NCBI GenBank assembly: GCA_914767715.1
Contig: OU612069.1
Location: 25,851,387-25,915,386 of the forward strand
Length of the DNA: 64,000 bases
Direction of reading: 5' to 3'
From: Membranipora membranacea
Lineage: Eukaryota > Bryozoa > Gymnolaemata > Cheilostomatida > Membraniporidae
The notes beneath the pieces were generated by a model. That model was not told the DNA's origin, did not search any database, and saw nothing but the letters and a program-made list of their open reading frames with translations. The position numbers and the translations under genes are program-made. Numbering within the stretch: the first letter of the stretch is position 1; every line of letters begins with the position of its first letter. Of this stretch, positions 50,616-60,958 are shown piece after piece.

Positions 50616-51667
50616 CAACCAGATGTTGTGCTGAGCCAATGGCCAGTTGTAATTTCGACCAAAAGGACCTTGGAGCGTTTATCAACAATTAGTCAAAGTT
50701 GTAGATTATTGTTAGATATGAAAAGAGTTAAGCTCCATCATTCTTGCCAGCACATCCTGTTATGTATGTGGTAGTTTTACTGTATTGGATTTCTTTTCGG
50801 GAGGGGGCTTCTTCAAAATTTGTCTGGCTGCTGATGGTTAAGCAAGCCTTCAACTCAATTAAATGATTTGAAGTAATACTTTTGCACATTTCTTGGATAC
50901 TTCACAAAACTCTTCACGAGCTCTATAGCTCAATGAATTGTCTCTGACAAATCCCTTGGAAATGCGTAATACAACCATGGCCCATGGCAAGTATCAAAGC
51001 GATCTCCAGTTTAAGACTAATGTCCGATCACACTTCAAAGTTGCCTGTACAAAACTACATTATTCTGCATTCATGTAAGAGGTACATCACATCACATCAC
51101 ATTTTATTTACTTTTTATACTTTAAGACTATTAGGCTACTAGATGCAATATGCTAATTAGTCCCTGCATTCAATCACAATCAGTAGTTTCTGATTGTTCT
51201 AGCCAGATGGAGATAGATTGTTAGGGAGAATGCAAAAGGTGTTTTTTCTCAACTCCTTAAATTATTTTTCTCAAATTTTCACCTCTGTTTGTATGTAAAA
51301 AAACAATGTTCTGATGACTGAACATCCAGATCTTTTAAAATAGTCACCAAATTCTAAATGTGGCATATATGATGTCATAATTAATGGGTTTATTGTTCCC
51401 GTTTACAGTGTCTGTTCAATTTCAATGGCAATGACGATAAAAAGAAGAGCATTTTGATAAAATATCTTTATTTGTCATTATGTAAGTTTCTTGTTATAGT
51501 TATTTTTTTCGTTTTTGATTGGGTAAATATATAATATGATTGTTTATAGCATTGAATTTTAAAGAAGAGCAGTACAGTGTGGAAGTATGATAAATAACTA
51601 TGCGTTTCATATCCAAGTCCATCAGACCTTGTCATTTCTTTTACAAGATGAATCAGTTTAGTCCATC
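50616..51667. other. Noncoding interval, 3' flank of copy 4
   Basis: Minus-strand AATAAA at 51467-51472, about 195 bases past the stop of copy 4, is a candidate polyadenylation signal. A short (CATCA)n run lies near 51085. Otherwise nothing is seen. Confidence 0.4.
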
Positions 51668-52894
51668 TTACTTGCAGCAGTTTTCACACTTCCTGCAGAG
51701 CTGCTTCGCATCTGAAAAATGAGTAAAGTGAAAAAAACTATTGTTGTCCCAATATGTGACAGGTACGCTGAGTTCACATGTACACACAACCTCACTTTAC
51801 ATTGTTTAATACAAATTAAAAATGACAATTATGATAATTCCAGCTAATGTGACATGTGAAGTACGCTTACCTAAACATTTACCCTTCTCTGCATACCAAA
51901 CTGTACCAGGGCAGCATGCCTTGTCATCTTCAGGGCACTCGGTAATGGTCCTGTGTGTTTTGGGTTTCTTAACACCCAATGATCCTGGGACGAAAGTCGC
52001 ACAGTATTTTGTCCTAAGAAGAGCAAATAATTTTGAATTGAGCCCGGTTTCACTTGCAATTAATGATATATACACCACTTTTCATAGGCCATAATGTAAA
52101 GTTATTCAAATATTTCTAATTCAACTTTCCTGCTGAGGTCTTGAACTGGAAATGATTCATTCTGGTAATAGGACACGTTTTACCATTTTAATAATGCATC
52201 AACGGTACAACTGTGTTTAAATAAGGTTATATTGTGATGCAATGCAGCTGTACAGACTGAGAATATCATAAGCAGTACATTGTAGTCTTACTTATATTTG
52301 GTTCTGTGTTTGGTGCATCGGTCCCACCAAAACAGTCCACATGCTGTCTGATATTCGTAACGAGTAGATCTAATACCACATTGAGAAGATGTATAAACAG
52401 CCCGACTTGATTTGTGCTGTAAACAGCATGACTTTCCTTCTTCAGCTCTATCGACCTCAACATCCATGGCTTGTTTGAATGCAGACTGCAATTAAAAAAC
52501 AATAATATATAATCATCATTTAATCATGTTGGTTACTATTGTTAAATGTTATCATAAACAAAACTATTCATTATTTACATTCATGATATTAAAAATTGGA
52601 TTAATAGAATCAAATATGTGGTAAAATGCAAAATTATGTAGGTACGATGACCATACTTTTAACACAAGTCTAGGAGTGGTATGAGTCTATTTCAACACAA
52701 CAATATTGTTTCAATACCTTTTTCTCGGCCAACACTGATGTGCTTGCCATGTATTTAGCAAACTTCATCATCAAATCTTGTCCTTTTCTCACTCCTGCCT
52801 CTATTTCTTTATCCGTTACATAGTGCACAGCACTAGAGTAAGACAATGCTCCCGCTATAATTAGCACAATAAGATGTAGGTGAGATGAAGGCAT
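51668..52894 (-). CDS. Secreted Cys-rich protein, copy 4 (diverged paralogue, four exons, 185 aa)
   Basis: Exon 1 52718-52894, exon 2 52292-52485, exon 3 51871-52013, exon 4 51668-51711 (558 bases including stop). The ATG at 52894 begins a signal peptide of about 22 residues (MPSSHLHLIVLIIAGALS). Then come the helical segment (EIEAGVRKGQDLMMKF), exon 2 with KSCC, SSQCG, TACGLFWWDRC, and exon 3 with KYC, TECPEDDKACCPGTVWY and GKCLG. Exon 4 is DAKQLCRKCENCCK. There are 14 Cys. Donors are GTATTG, GTAAGA and GTAAGC; acceptors TTGCAG, CTTAG and TTTCAG; phases 0, 2, 1. Introns 2-3 and the Cys framework match copies 2 and 3 although the proteins are strongly diverged. That supports both models and purifying selection on the framework. 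Extracellular location is inferred; function unknown. Confidence 0.85.
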
Positions 52895-52947
52895 CTTTGT
52901 TGTGGGATGCTCTCTAACTCTGAGTAAAAAATGGACATCATGGGCAT

Positions 52948-52954
52948 TTTTATA
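52948..52954 (-). promoter_or_regulatory. TATA box of Cys-rich gene copy 4
   Basis: GATATAAAAATG on the minus strand, 54 bases upstream of the ATG. A TCAGAGT initiator-like sequence lies about 30 bases downstream (near 52916), implying a 5' UTR of about 25 bases. Confidence 0.6.
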
Positions 52955-53807
52955 TCAAATTATGTATCTATGTTTGACCTTGTTTATGTTTTTCTGACCT
53001 AGAGATGATGTTTTTGAAGGTTAAATTTGAAGGTTGCATTATAGGTGCCCTTGGACCTTAGTTTTATTGTTATTGACTCTGGTCGATTTGCACTATGAAC
53101 ATTTTTTTTTGCAAATTCATATAATTCTCACATTATCAAATCTAATATTTCTTGGCCGTTTATTGAATTCTCTTCTCTGTAAGCAGGTAATTCAAATATC
53201 TGGTACTTCCTTCGACTCCCTTGTTTTCACTATTTTAATTTGACATTTGTCATATATTTTTCTGTTCATCCTCTTTCCACACTCCATTATATATTCATCA
53301 GTTTTTATCCGATTCTTAGTATCAATAGCGGTAGGGAGAAGATGATGTCTCTCCCTGCTACATTAACATCCCTGTGGCCAACTTGTTGTACATTTTTCCT
53401 CAAAAAAAGGCTATAATTGCCTTAATACTGCTTCTGTTATCGGAAAATTTTTTGAGGGAGGCCCCCCATACGCTACTGCCCTGCTTGTTCAGGGTCAGGT
53501 ATGTTCCCCTAATCCATAAGTATTAATCAGTAGTTTGCACTCTTGGTACATAATATAAATACATCCCTGTTTGTGTTATCTTTCTGTAAACAACCTTGAT
53601 GTTTGGCATTTGAGCTGTTGTATCACCTATAATACTGAAGCCTACTCACATTATCAGAACGAATTTCCATAACACGTTTAGCTTTGCTTACATCCATTTC
53701 AGAAACAGAAATATTTATTACTACATTAGCATCACTATCTTGACAGTGAATAAAAAATTATACAGTTCATGACAATGCTTTTTGTCATCGGAAGTCTGAA
53801 ATTTGCA
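52955..53807. other. Noncoding interval, nothing recognised
   Basis: AT-rich upstream region of copy 4 with chance frames only. Confidence 0.45.
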
Positions 53808-54047
53808 GGCAGGGTGGCGTAGTGGTTAGGATTCGAGCTTCTCAATTTGCGAGTTGCAGGTTCGAATCTCGGTCACTACCCATGCTGCTAAAGGAGGTGA
53901 GCTCTCCGGAAAATAGCCTAGCTTGCCCACTCCTACCTTGTACAGGAGTGCGCTAAATTGATGTGATACTGTACAGATATTCTCATTTGCCCCGAAATAG
54001 GCCTTGAATAACAAATAAAGTTGATATTATTATGATATTGATATTAT
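53808..54047 (+). mobile_element. tRNA-derived SINE, second type
   Basis: A box TGGCGTAGTGG (53815-53825) and B box GGTTCGAATCT (53859-53869) at tRNA spacing. They are followed by a non-tRNA body and a 3' tail of AATAAAGTTGATATTATTATG type with short tandem units. Its body differs from the SINE at 50120-50279. Confidence 0.75.
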
Positions 54048-56176
54048 GTCTGAGAACTTTCAGAATGCAAACTAGACCAAACAATTGAGCGATAAAGCAG
54101 TCCTATAGGCACTTATACGCCTAGTTGAGTAATAAAATCAAGTTCAACAAATTCAAGCATGAAGTCTGACAGCAGCCAGCATGACACAATTTCAGCTCAT
54201 CTTGTTTGTCTATTTGCACTCAGAAAATCCTCTAAAAAAATATTTTCACAAGAAAGTTATATATAAACCATACCATTGTCATCAACACGTAAAAACATTT
54301 TCAACCTATTGAGGTCATTAATCAGATATCCATCTGTTACTTGCTTGTCATCTATTTTCTCTCTACGCTCTTCAGATATCTAGCTATAAAATTATGAATT
54401 GTTCAGACATTTTTGTAAATAATTTTTACCGTCTATAAATGCTTGTGAATTGATCATAGAGATTGTTCTATGCTCGGCCTAGCCATTGAAGGCCATGTGT
54501 TAGGTCCACCATATAGCACAGCCATTTTTAGATTCAATTAGGTAGTTAATAACTCTACAATTTTTGTCTCCTTGAACTGTAAATTTCTTTAATGTGAAAT
54601 AATCCAAACGTCTTGACCGTATTTAATGTTATACCTGCTAATTTTATATACTTTTGCAAACACAGCTTTACCAGCTTTTTGTTCAAACATTGTAGTTTTC
54701 ACGGTGGCGTTTATGACAAGACATAGGAGACTTATGGCATTAATGAAATATCGGCTTGGTAACTAAATATCAACTAGAGAAATTAAATTTTAAGTTTGAA
54801 GAATCATTTGATTGCAAAGAGCTTCAGAAATACCCATACAATCATATACATCACCTTGCTCCAAACATGTGCTGTTAAGAATGCAGCCCGAGAAAGCAGG
54901 CCCAGACCACTATACATAAGAATTCGCAAAACTTAGCTTGCATGAAAAGAGATCATGTCGACACAATAATATTTGTCAGTAGATGTCCGGAATGTGATAT
55001 TCATTTACATGTAAACCATCAATGAAATATTAAAATTTCAAACCGAACCCTCTATTGAGACAATTCCCACATATATTATCTAGGGACATCTATTTAATTC
55101 CTTGAGAATTTGTCATAAAATTAGTGAACACTCATCTCGTATATCGCAGCACTATAACAATGAGGTTCTTGGAACCATGCCTGGAAAACGAGAACAGTTG
55201 CTTTATTCTCTCAGAAGATAATAATCTTGCAAATCATCTAACAATGTCCATTTTAACTTGCTTTAATATAGGACACTCAAAAGCCACTAGCAACTAGCAC
55301 TTTTTGCTAGAAATCTTTAAGGCCAATGGTTCATCTACAAAGTGTGGTAAATCCATTGTGAACATCTATCTTTATTGGCTGTGACACATAATAAATCCTG
55401 ATATTCATGATCAAATATTTCCCAGTCATATATATATATATGTTCAATTTATGTCAATCCCACACCAGAGATTTATTTTCAGGGAGAGTAAGCTATCTAT
55501 TATAGTGCCTAAGATTATAACAAGACATCCTTGACAAATTGTTATGCTGTTTTGACAAAGGTGGAGGTTGCAGGTTGGCATTGGTCTATTGTTGTTGGAT
55601 TGATAACTGGCCTTGTTATCGGGGTGTGACCCTGAAACTGTCTTTCGCAACACAAAGTAAGGTCTTTATTGCAATTCCCACAAGGTAGTTTGTGTGCCTT
55701 ATATGTTTCAAAACTTTCACTTAACTTTTTCACAAACTAAACACATGAGGTACAATGATTTGTTGCAAAGCATAAGTTGATACAAAAGGATACACTAGCA
55801 TCAGTTTTGCACAATGCCATGAAAAACTCAAAGTGGTTGCTGACTGCCATGAAAAACTCAAAGTGGTTGCTGACTCTATGGCCATAACGACTTCAGTTCA
55901 AAGGGACTGCAAAGTTTTGTTGCGATGCATAAATGGGTAGTTAAGAATATGCTAAGCAATCTCGGCTTTTTGCTTGACACGGGCTAAACTCAGAAGAAAT
56001 TGCTGCCTGCCTCTAAGCAGAGTAACGCTTCAGGTCAAGAGATTGAAATGACTTTTCATCATGCAATCTTTCACTGAATGATCATCCACTTTAAGTCTAA
56101 TGATATAATATATTCAAGATACAAAACGCTATTAATCCGTTAGGACTTTTTCCGCAACATTTGATCGCTTTTATTG
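54048..56176. other. Noncoding interval, nothing recognised
   Basis: Apart from an (AT)n run at about 55430-55441 and the 30-bp duplication at 55816-55875, I see no gene, RNA or transposon end. Confidence 0.45.
55816..55875 (+). repeat. Perfect 30-bp tandem duplication
   Basis: Two identical adjacent copies, 55816-55845 and 55846-55875, beginning GCCATGAAAAACTCAAAGTG. Confidence 0.95.
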
Positions 56177-56184
56177 ATCTACAC

Positions 56185-57067
56185 CAGCTGTGGGCAACCT
56201 GCGGTCTTTTTGCCAGTGCGGCCTAATGGGTAATCTTTTGCAACCTAATTGTGGCCTTGTTCCTAAAAAAATTATTACACATCAATTTTGTTTCCTCTTT
56301 CGTTATGTTGAGAACCAAGTATGCATAGCGCTCGGTAAGTACAATATATTTCAAAATAGTGGCCATTCTGTATTATGCATGTAGCAAAGCTTCCCCATCC
56401 ATTCTACACAAAATCGTCAGAACTGTGGTACTTGTGCCATCGACTTTCTCAAGTTGTTTTTCTTTCAAAATAATACAAAACAGTGACCTTAGGATGTTAA
56501 AATTACAAAGTTCTCTAACAAAATAGTTAATAGTATTTTTTGCAAAACCGTCATCACGAAACTATGTATCAAAAAGCCTCTTTGTTACAAGTGCTCCAGC
56601 ATTATGGCTGGAATGTTCCATCTTGCCTTCCATTTCCTAACCATTTGCAGAAAAAATCCCAGGAGGGTGGGCACTGTAAGATGAAGATTATGACAGAGCG
56701 TGAAAATACTTTCTTTGCCATCACAACTGTTCCGTTATGTGTTTTTTGACTCTTAAACCTCTACAGACCACCTCCTACACCCACCCTGCCCTTTGGCATA
56801 CACATGATACACAGGGATACAGACACATAAAAAATCAAATCTTGAGGTAAAGTGACGTCACAAAACTCCAGAAGATTAGATTTGCTGAGTTGATGGTTCT
56901 TGCAACATACAGCTGTCTTAACACAAAAATGTTTTAGTTTTTACAAAATAGGGAGCACCAAAATTGTTACTCCAGTTCCAATTTCATCCCTGAAGGATTT
57001 GTTGCGGCCTTTCGAGTTGAGCCTGTGTAAAACGTGGCCTTTTTCAAGAAGAGGTTGCCCACCCATG
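56185..57067 (+). mobile_element. Non-autonomous hAT element, 883 bp
   Basis: The left end CAGCTGTGGGCAACCTGCGG and right end ...GAGGTTGCCCACCCATG are imperfect inverted repeats of the hAT type (CAGNNNTGGGCAACC). Flanking 8-mers ATCTACAC (56177-56184) and ACCTACAC (57068-57075) match at 7 of 8 positions, the size expected for hAT. The interior has no transposase frame. It lies about 250 bp upstream of the pseudogene start. Confidence 0.85.
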
Positions 57068-57321
57068 ACCTACACCCAATTTGGCTTACACAAAAGCTCT
57101 GCAAGGACGGCGAGGCTATAATGGCCTTCAATACTTACCTTCACACTTGGTATGTCATTGAACATGACTAGTTGTTGTTGATTGTTTTCAACTGTCTTTA
57201 GTCTTGCTGGTTTTTTTATCAGACCTAAACAAGTTCTAACATCAATTTCCTGCACGTGATATGAATTGGGTATACAATTAAAACAGAAAATGTCAATTTG
57301 CAAAGTTTTAGAGAGTTCTCC

Positions 57322-57510
57322 ATGATGAATAACTCAACATCTCATCTTCATCCAATTTTGCTTGTAATGTTTTGAGTCTTGGCTTACTCATCGGCCGAGC
57401 AGTATGTTAGTGACAAAGCAGTAGAGACAGGGGTGAGAAAAGCTCAAGACTTGATGCTGAAGTTCGGAGATTATCTAAGAAGCATCTCAGTCTCAGCCGA
57501 GAAAAAGTTA
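57322..57510 (+). pseudogene. Secreted Cys-rich protein, exon 1 relic on the plus strand
   Basis: From the ATG pair at 57322 and 57325 the frame reads a signal peptide like that of copy 4 (TSHLHPILLVMF). It meets TGA at 57373-57375, then continues VLAYSSAEQYVSD and the motif KAVETGVRKAQDLMLKF to SAEKK. Copy 4 has SSHLHLIVLI...LSYSSAVHYVTDKEIEAGVRKGQDLMMKF, so the alignment runs straight through the stop. The phase-0 donor is also gone (AAG|GTATTG became AAGTTATGG). No exons 2-4 or TATA box were found nearby. It is oriented opposite to all other copies. Confidence 0.85.
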
Positions 57511-57730
57511 TGGAAAGCAAACAGCAACAGCCTATGCCAATTACAGGTAGACTCTATTAGTTTTCATCAGAAAAAAGTTCTCTCTCAATGCCTTGAACAT
57601 TTGTTTGCGTTGGGTGATTATGATTGCCACAACGACTTTCACACTATAATCTACCAGCAGCACAACGTACAGATATCCTTGCTTTCAGGAGAGCACACTG
57701 TGCTGTTCTAGGAGGGAGGAAGGCGGGAGC

Positions 57731-58860
57731 GAATTTGTTACTTGTCAATTTAATATCAACAATTTAGAAAGTAATGAATGCAATGTAGAAACATAGCCTT
57801 GGTTGTTTCTGCCTTTAGATGAGTGCAAAAAAAAGATCATGAGCTCATGACCCCAAGACCCAGATGAGTTTTTGCGGAGAAAAATACCAAGAGGTCTCAC
57901 CAGTGTAAATATAAACTGTACAGTATTCAACTAGACGATTCCAGTTAAAGCACCTTATGCCATGCCTATAGTGACCTCGCATTGGCAAAAACATGTTTGT
58001 ACACCCTTGACATGATTTTGTGTTTTTGCCAAAAACGGCAAGGACACTAACAGATCACAAGGCTGAGTATTAACCTCCAATGTTATTGAATGATGAATTT
58101 TCCTTGGTCTTCACCTCACTGCGACCTTGTTTACACGGTTGTTCAGCTCGCAAGCATATCCAATTTTTTCATCTGTATGTTGTGGTTTTGAAGCCCGTTT
58201 ATTATCATGTATTTGTAGAACCCAACAAACAATCAATAGGTTGGAGTCTAGTCTCTCGATAGTTTCTTAGACTTTCATAGTCCGTCTATTACCACAGTGT
58301 CCTTAAAAAGCTAGAGCTTGTTTCTTGATTGAAGTCGATATGATAATACTGCAGTTCAAACCACCAAATCACCTACCTCCTCCAACGACTGTTTCCACTA
58401 TAAGAGCAAAAGATGGATGCTTATATGAGCAGAGAATGGCATTTTTCCGATGATGACCAAAAACCTTTGTTTGCAGCAGAAAATCCAAATAACATTGCCA
58501 AACAACCAAAATCACACCTAGTCAATCATGTCAACACAACCTCTCTGTTATTCACACATCTCTGCAGTCTGGTGGCATTTATAGCTGCACCTATTTGTTT
58601 CCATTATTTTGTATAGCCGATCAAAACACCAGCCAATGAAGCGAATGAACTAGATAAAATCCCCTCAATTTCCCTTGACACTTGAACATGGAGAAGAAAG
58701 ATGCAAATGTATCCACCCAATCTTAGAACAATACTTGGGAGGGGTCTGCTGAATGATGATACTCAAACTTTCTAAACATGATATTGAATCCTCAAAACTC
58801 TTCAACTAAGGTAAAGAAATGAGGGTCAGAGTAATTGAAGAAACATTTATATGTTGTATT
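57731..58860 (+). repeat. Long inverted repeat, left arm
   Basis: Reverse complement of 62871-64000, with a constant coordinate sum of 121731 and only a few mismatches over 1130 bp. It contains a diverged copy of block S (about 57890-58700), with the GGCAAAAACATG...TTTTTGCCAA stem. The ORFs in it are mirrored in the other arm and are not genes. Confidence 0.92.
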
Positions 58861-58871
58861 TTAGGTTAAAC

Positions 58872-59077
58872 TGAGGGAGTGGCATTGGTGCAATGGGTAG
58901 AGCAGATAAGTTTTTCGGCTGTGTCAAAAAGGGCACTTGGCCTCAGATGCTCCTGTGCCACATTGGTATACAGTCCATAGACCCGTACTGATAGCGGGAA
59001 AAAAAAACCAAGCAAAATCTTAGGTTTCTCATACGGTATCACAGGGTAATTAGACAATTAAATATATGCATGTTTTT
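58872..59077 (+). mobile_element. Decayed tRNA-SINE with 15-bp target-site duplication
   Basis: Head GGAGTGGCATTGGTGCAATGGGTAGAGC keeps an A box. The B-box region is deleted or mutated, and the body CTCAGATGCTCCTGTGCC matches the SINE at 50120-50279. TATTTTAGGTT(A/G)AAC repeats lie at 58857-58871 and 59078-59092 (14 of 15 identical), marking the insertion. It sits at the inner end of the left inverted-repeat arm. Confidence 0.75.
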
Positions 59078-59399
59078 TATTTTAGGTTGAACAGAAGATT
59101 CACTTCATATTTTGTTTTTAGCTTTCCTCAGCTTCATTCAAAAGAGTTTTCTTCTTTACTTTCAGCAGGTTTTGAATTGGTCGCAATTAATTTAAACATC
59201 TAAGATGTTGCATTGAGTGTACTGCACAGAATAATACTTATCCTGATCCGAGGAGTCTTTGTTATGATCCCAACGGTACTATGCTGCTTTCATGATGCAA
59301 TGTTATTGCGTCCAGGAGGGTCAACGGTAGAAATGTTGACCTACATGACAGAGTAAAAATTAAAGAAAATTACCCTCCCATCAGATCAATTGATTTACA

Positions 59400-59431
59400 C
59401 CTTTGGGCTTTCTCAAAGGAAAGCCCAAAGG
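59400..59431 (+). other. Perfect 13-bp hairpin
   Basis: CCTTTGGGCTTTC (59400-59412), loop TCAAAG, GAAAGCCCAAAGG (59419-59431). No function is assigned. Confidence 0.8.
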
Positions 59432-60259
59432 TTAAACGGGAGATGGTAGTTGATGAGGTGCGCAAAATGGAAGAGAAGCGCCGCCAGACACAAAATGCAG
59501 GCCAAGCCCAACAAGGCAGGTGGACCAAGTTTCAAAACATGGGACAACATTTTGTTTTTGAGGACAAGTCTTGCATTTGATGTAGAGTTTTGTAATTCGG
59601 GACAAGACTGGCAGGAGTCGCGACTCAGGCCAAATTATGACCAGGCTATGTTTTGACATGGCCAAGTTTAGATCAGGCCAAGTACTGGCTTGCCAAGTTT
59701 TCCAAGTTTCCAAATCAACACAAAATAATTAACTTTGTTTGCTTGGCAGCAGCATTGACAGTTGTATGACCAGATAACATGCAGAAAGCTGTGAACAGTA
59801 AGCATTGGGAGAGACATCATTGCACTCTAATATGACTGTGCCATTTAATGTGGCACAAAATTTAATTCTAAACACCCTTGGGGTTTTATTGATAGGATTG
59901 ACCTTGTCCTAGGTTAACATGCTCTTTCACTGAATATCATCTTTTACCTGCAGTTAGGCTAGAAGCAGCAATGGCATAAGTTGTTATGGCACAGACAATT
60001 TGATGGCACGATACACTGATCACGTTTTATTCTTCATTGGTGTACTAATACCACTTTCATGGGCAATTACGAACCTCTTGTGTCAATTTTCAGCTTGAAA
60101 TCTCTCGCATAACAATTAAGAGTTTAATGACTGCTCAACTGTTCAACAGGCAGCTCAGCTGACCACCTTTAGAAATTGGGTGATAAATTTTGCAATAAAA
60201 GGGTACAAATAGTCGTGTTCTCTACTGACTATATTAAACTCTTAACATTTCACTTGCCG

Positions 60260-60515
60260 CACCCATTTTGAGAACAATTGCAGATAGGCTGCTGCTCTTC
60301 TGCTGACATGATTGCTTTAACTGGGTACACTCTCAGGTTTGGGTTCAGCACATTGTTTTACTCTAGAAATACCTTGTTCTAAACTCATAAGATTTCAGTC
60401 ATCTATTTTGAGAAAAACTTGCGGATATGCTGCCACGCTACCGTTCACATGATCGTTCCTGGGTACACCCTTACTTTTGGATTCAGAACATTGTTTTTCC
60501 TAGGAACACCTTTTT
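60260..60515 (+). repeat. Diverged tandem duplication, about 140-bp period
   Basis: 60260-60380 and 60403-60515 share ATTTTGAGAA, ATATGCTGC / ATAGGCTGC, ACATGAT, TGGGTACAC, and TTCAG(A/C)ACATTGTTTT in the same order. Noncoding. Confidence 0.6.
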
Positions 60516-60885
60516 TTTCCTTTTTGAATATCTCTTGAAATTGCACTCATTAAAAGCAATTTGAGAAAATTCTTAACATTTCGCTAATTGTATATACTTT
60601 TAATGGCATTCAAAGTCATCACATTCGAAATGTTTTGCACTCAGTGCCAGAAAAAAAAAATTTAAAACCAAAAAAAAAGAGAAACAGAAAGGAAATAATA
60701 TCATCAATGATGTTGGTCAAGTCGATAATATATCGTTGAATAGTATAGTTTTGAATGAACCGAACTTCTCTTTAGATCTCAAATGTAACGGTAAAGAATT
60801 GTATGTAGCAGGAACTTTGTACTTTAGATTGTCTGTATGATATGAAAGTAAATGTTTATCACGAAAATTGAGCTAAAATCTAGGC

Positions 60886-60958
60886 CACTGAGTTTCCTTG
60901 TTTCCTTGTAATGCGGCTAGCCAATGAACAAAAGATGAGGAAACAAGGAAACTCAGTG
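60886..60958 (+). other. Perfect 21-bp inverted repeat, hairpin-forming
   Basis: CACTGAGTTTCCTTGTTTCCT at 60886-60906 and its exact reverse complement at 60938-60958, with a 31-base loop. It could be a microRNA-like precursor or a transposon footprint; the sequence alone does not decide. Confidence 0.8.

Noticed and set aside
53808-53880. Functional tRNA gene
   Set aside because: A and B boxes are present, but the cloverleaf is poor and a SINE body with an AT-rich tail follows.
57379-57711. Reading this 110-aa frame as an intact gene
   Set aside because: Its first codon is TTG just after an in-frame TGA, and beyond residue 44 it runs through a destroyed splice donor into intron sequence.
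57745-58616. Mirrored ORFs in the two inverted-repeat arms taken as duplicated genes
   Set aside because: They are identical only because the DNA is an inverted repeat, and diverged block S copies break the frames.
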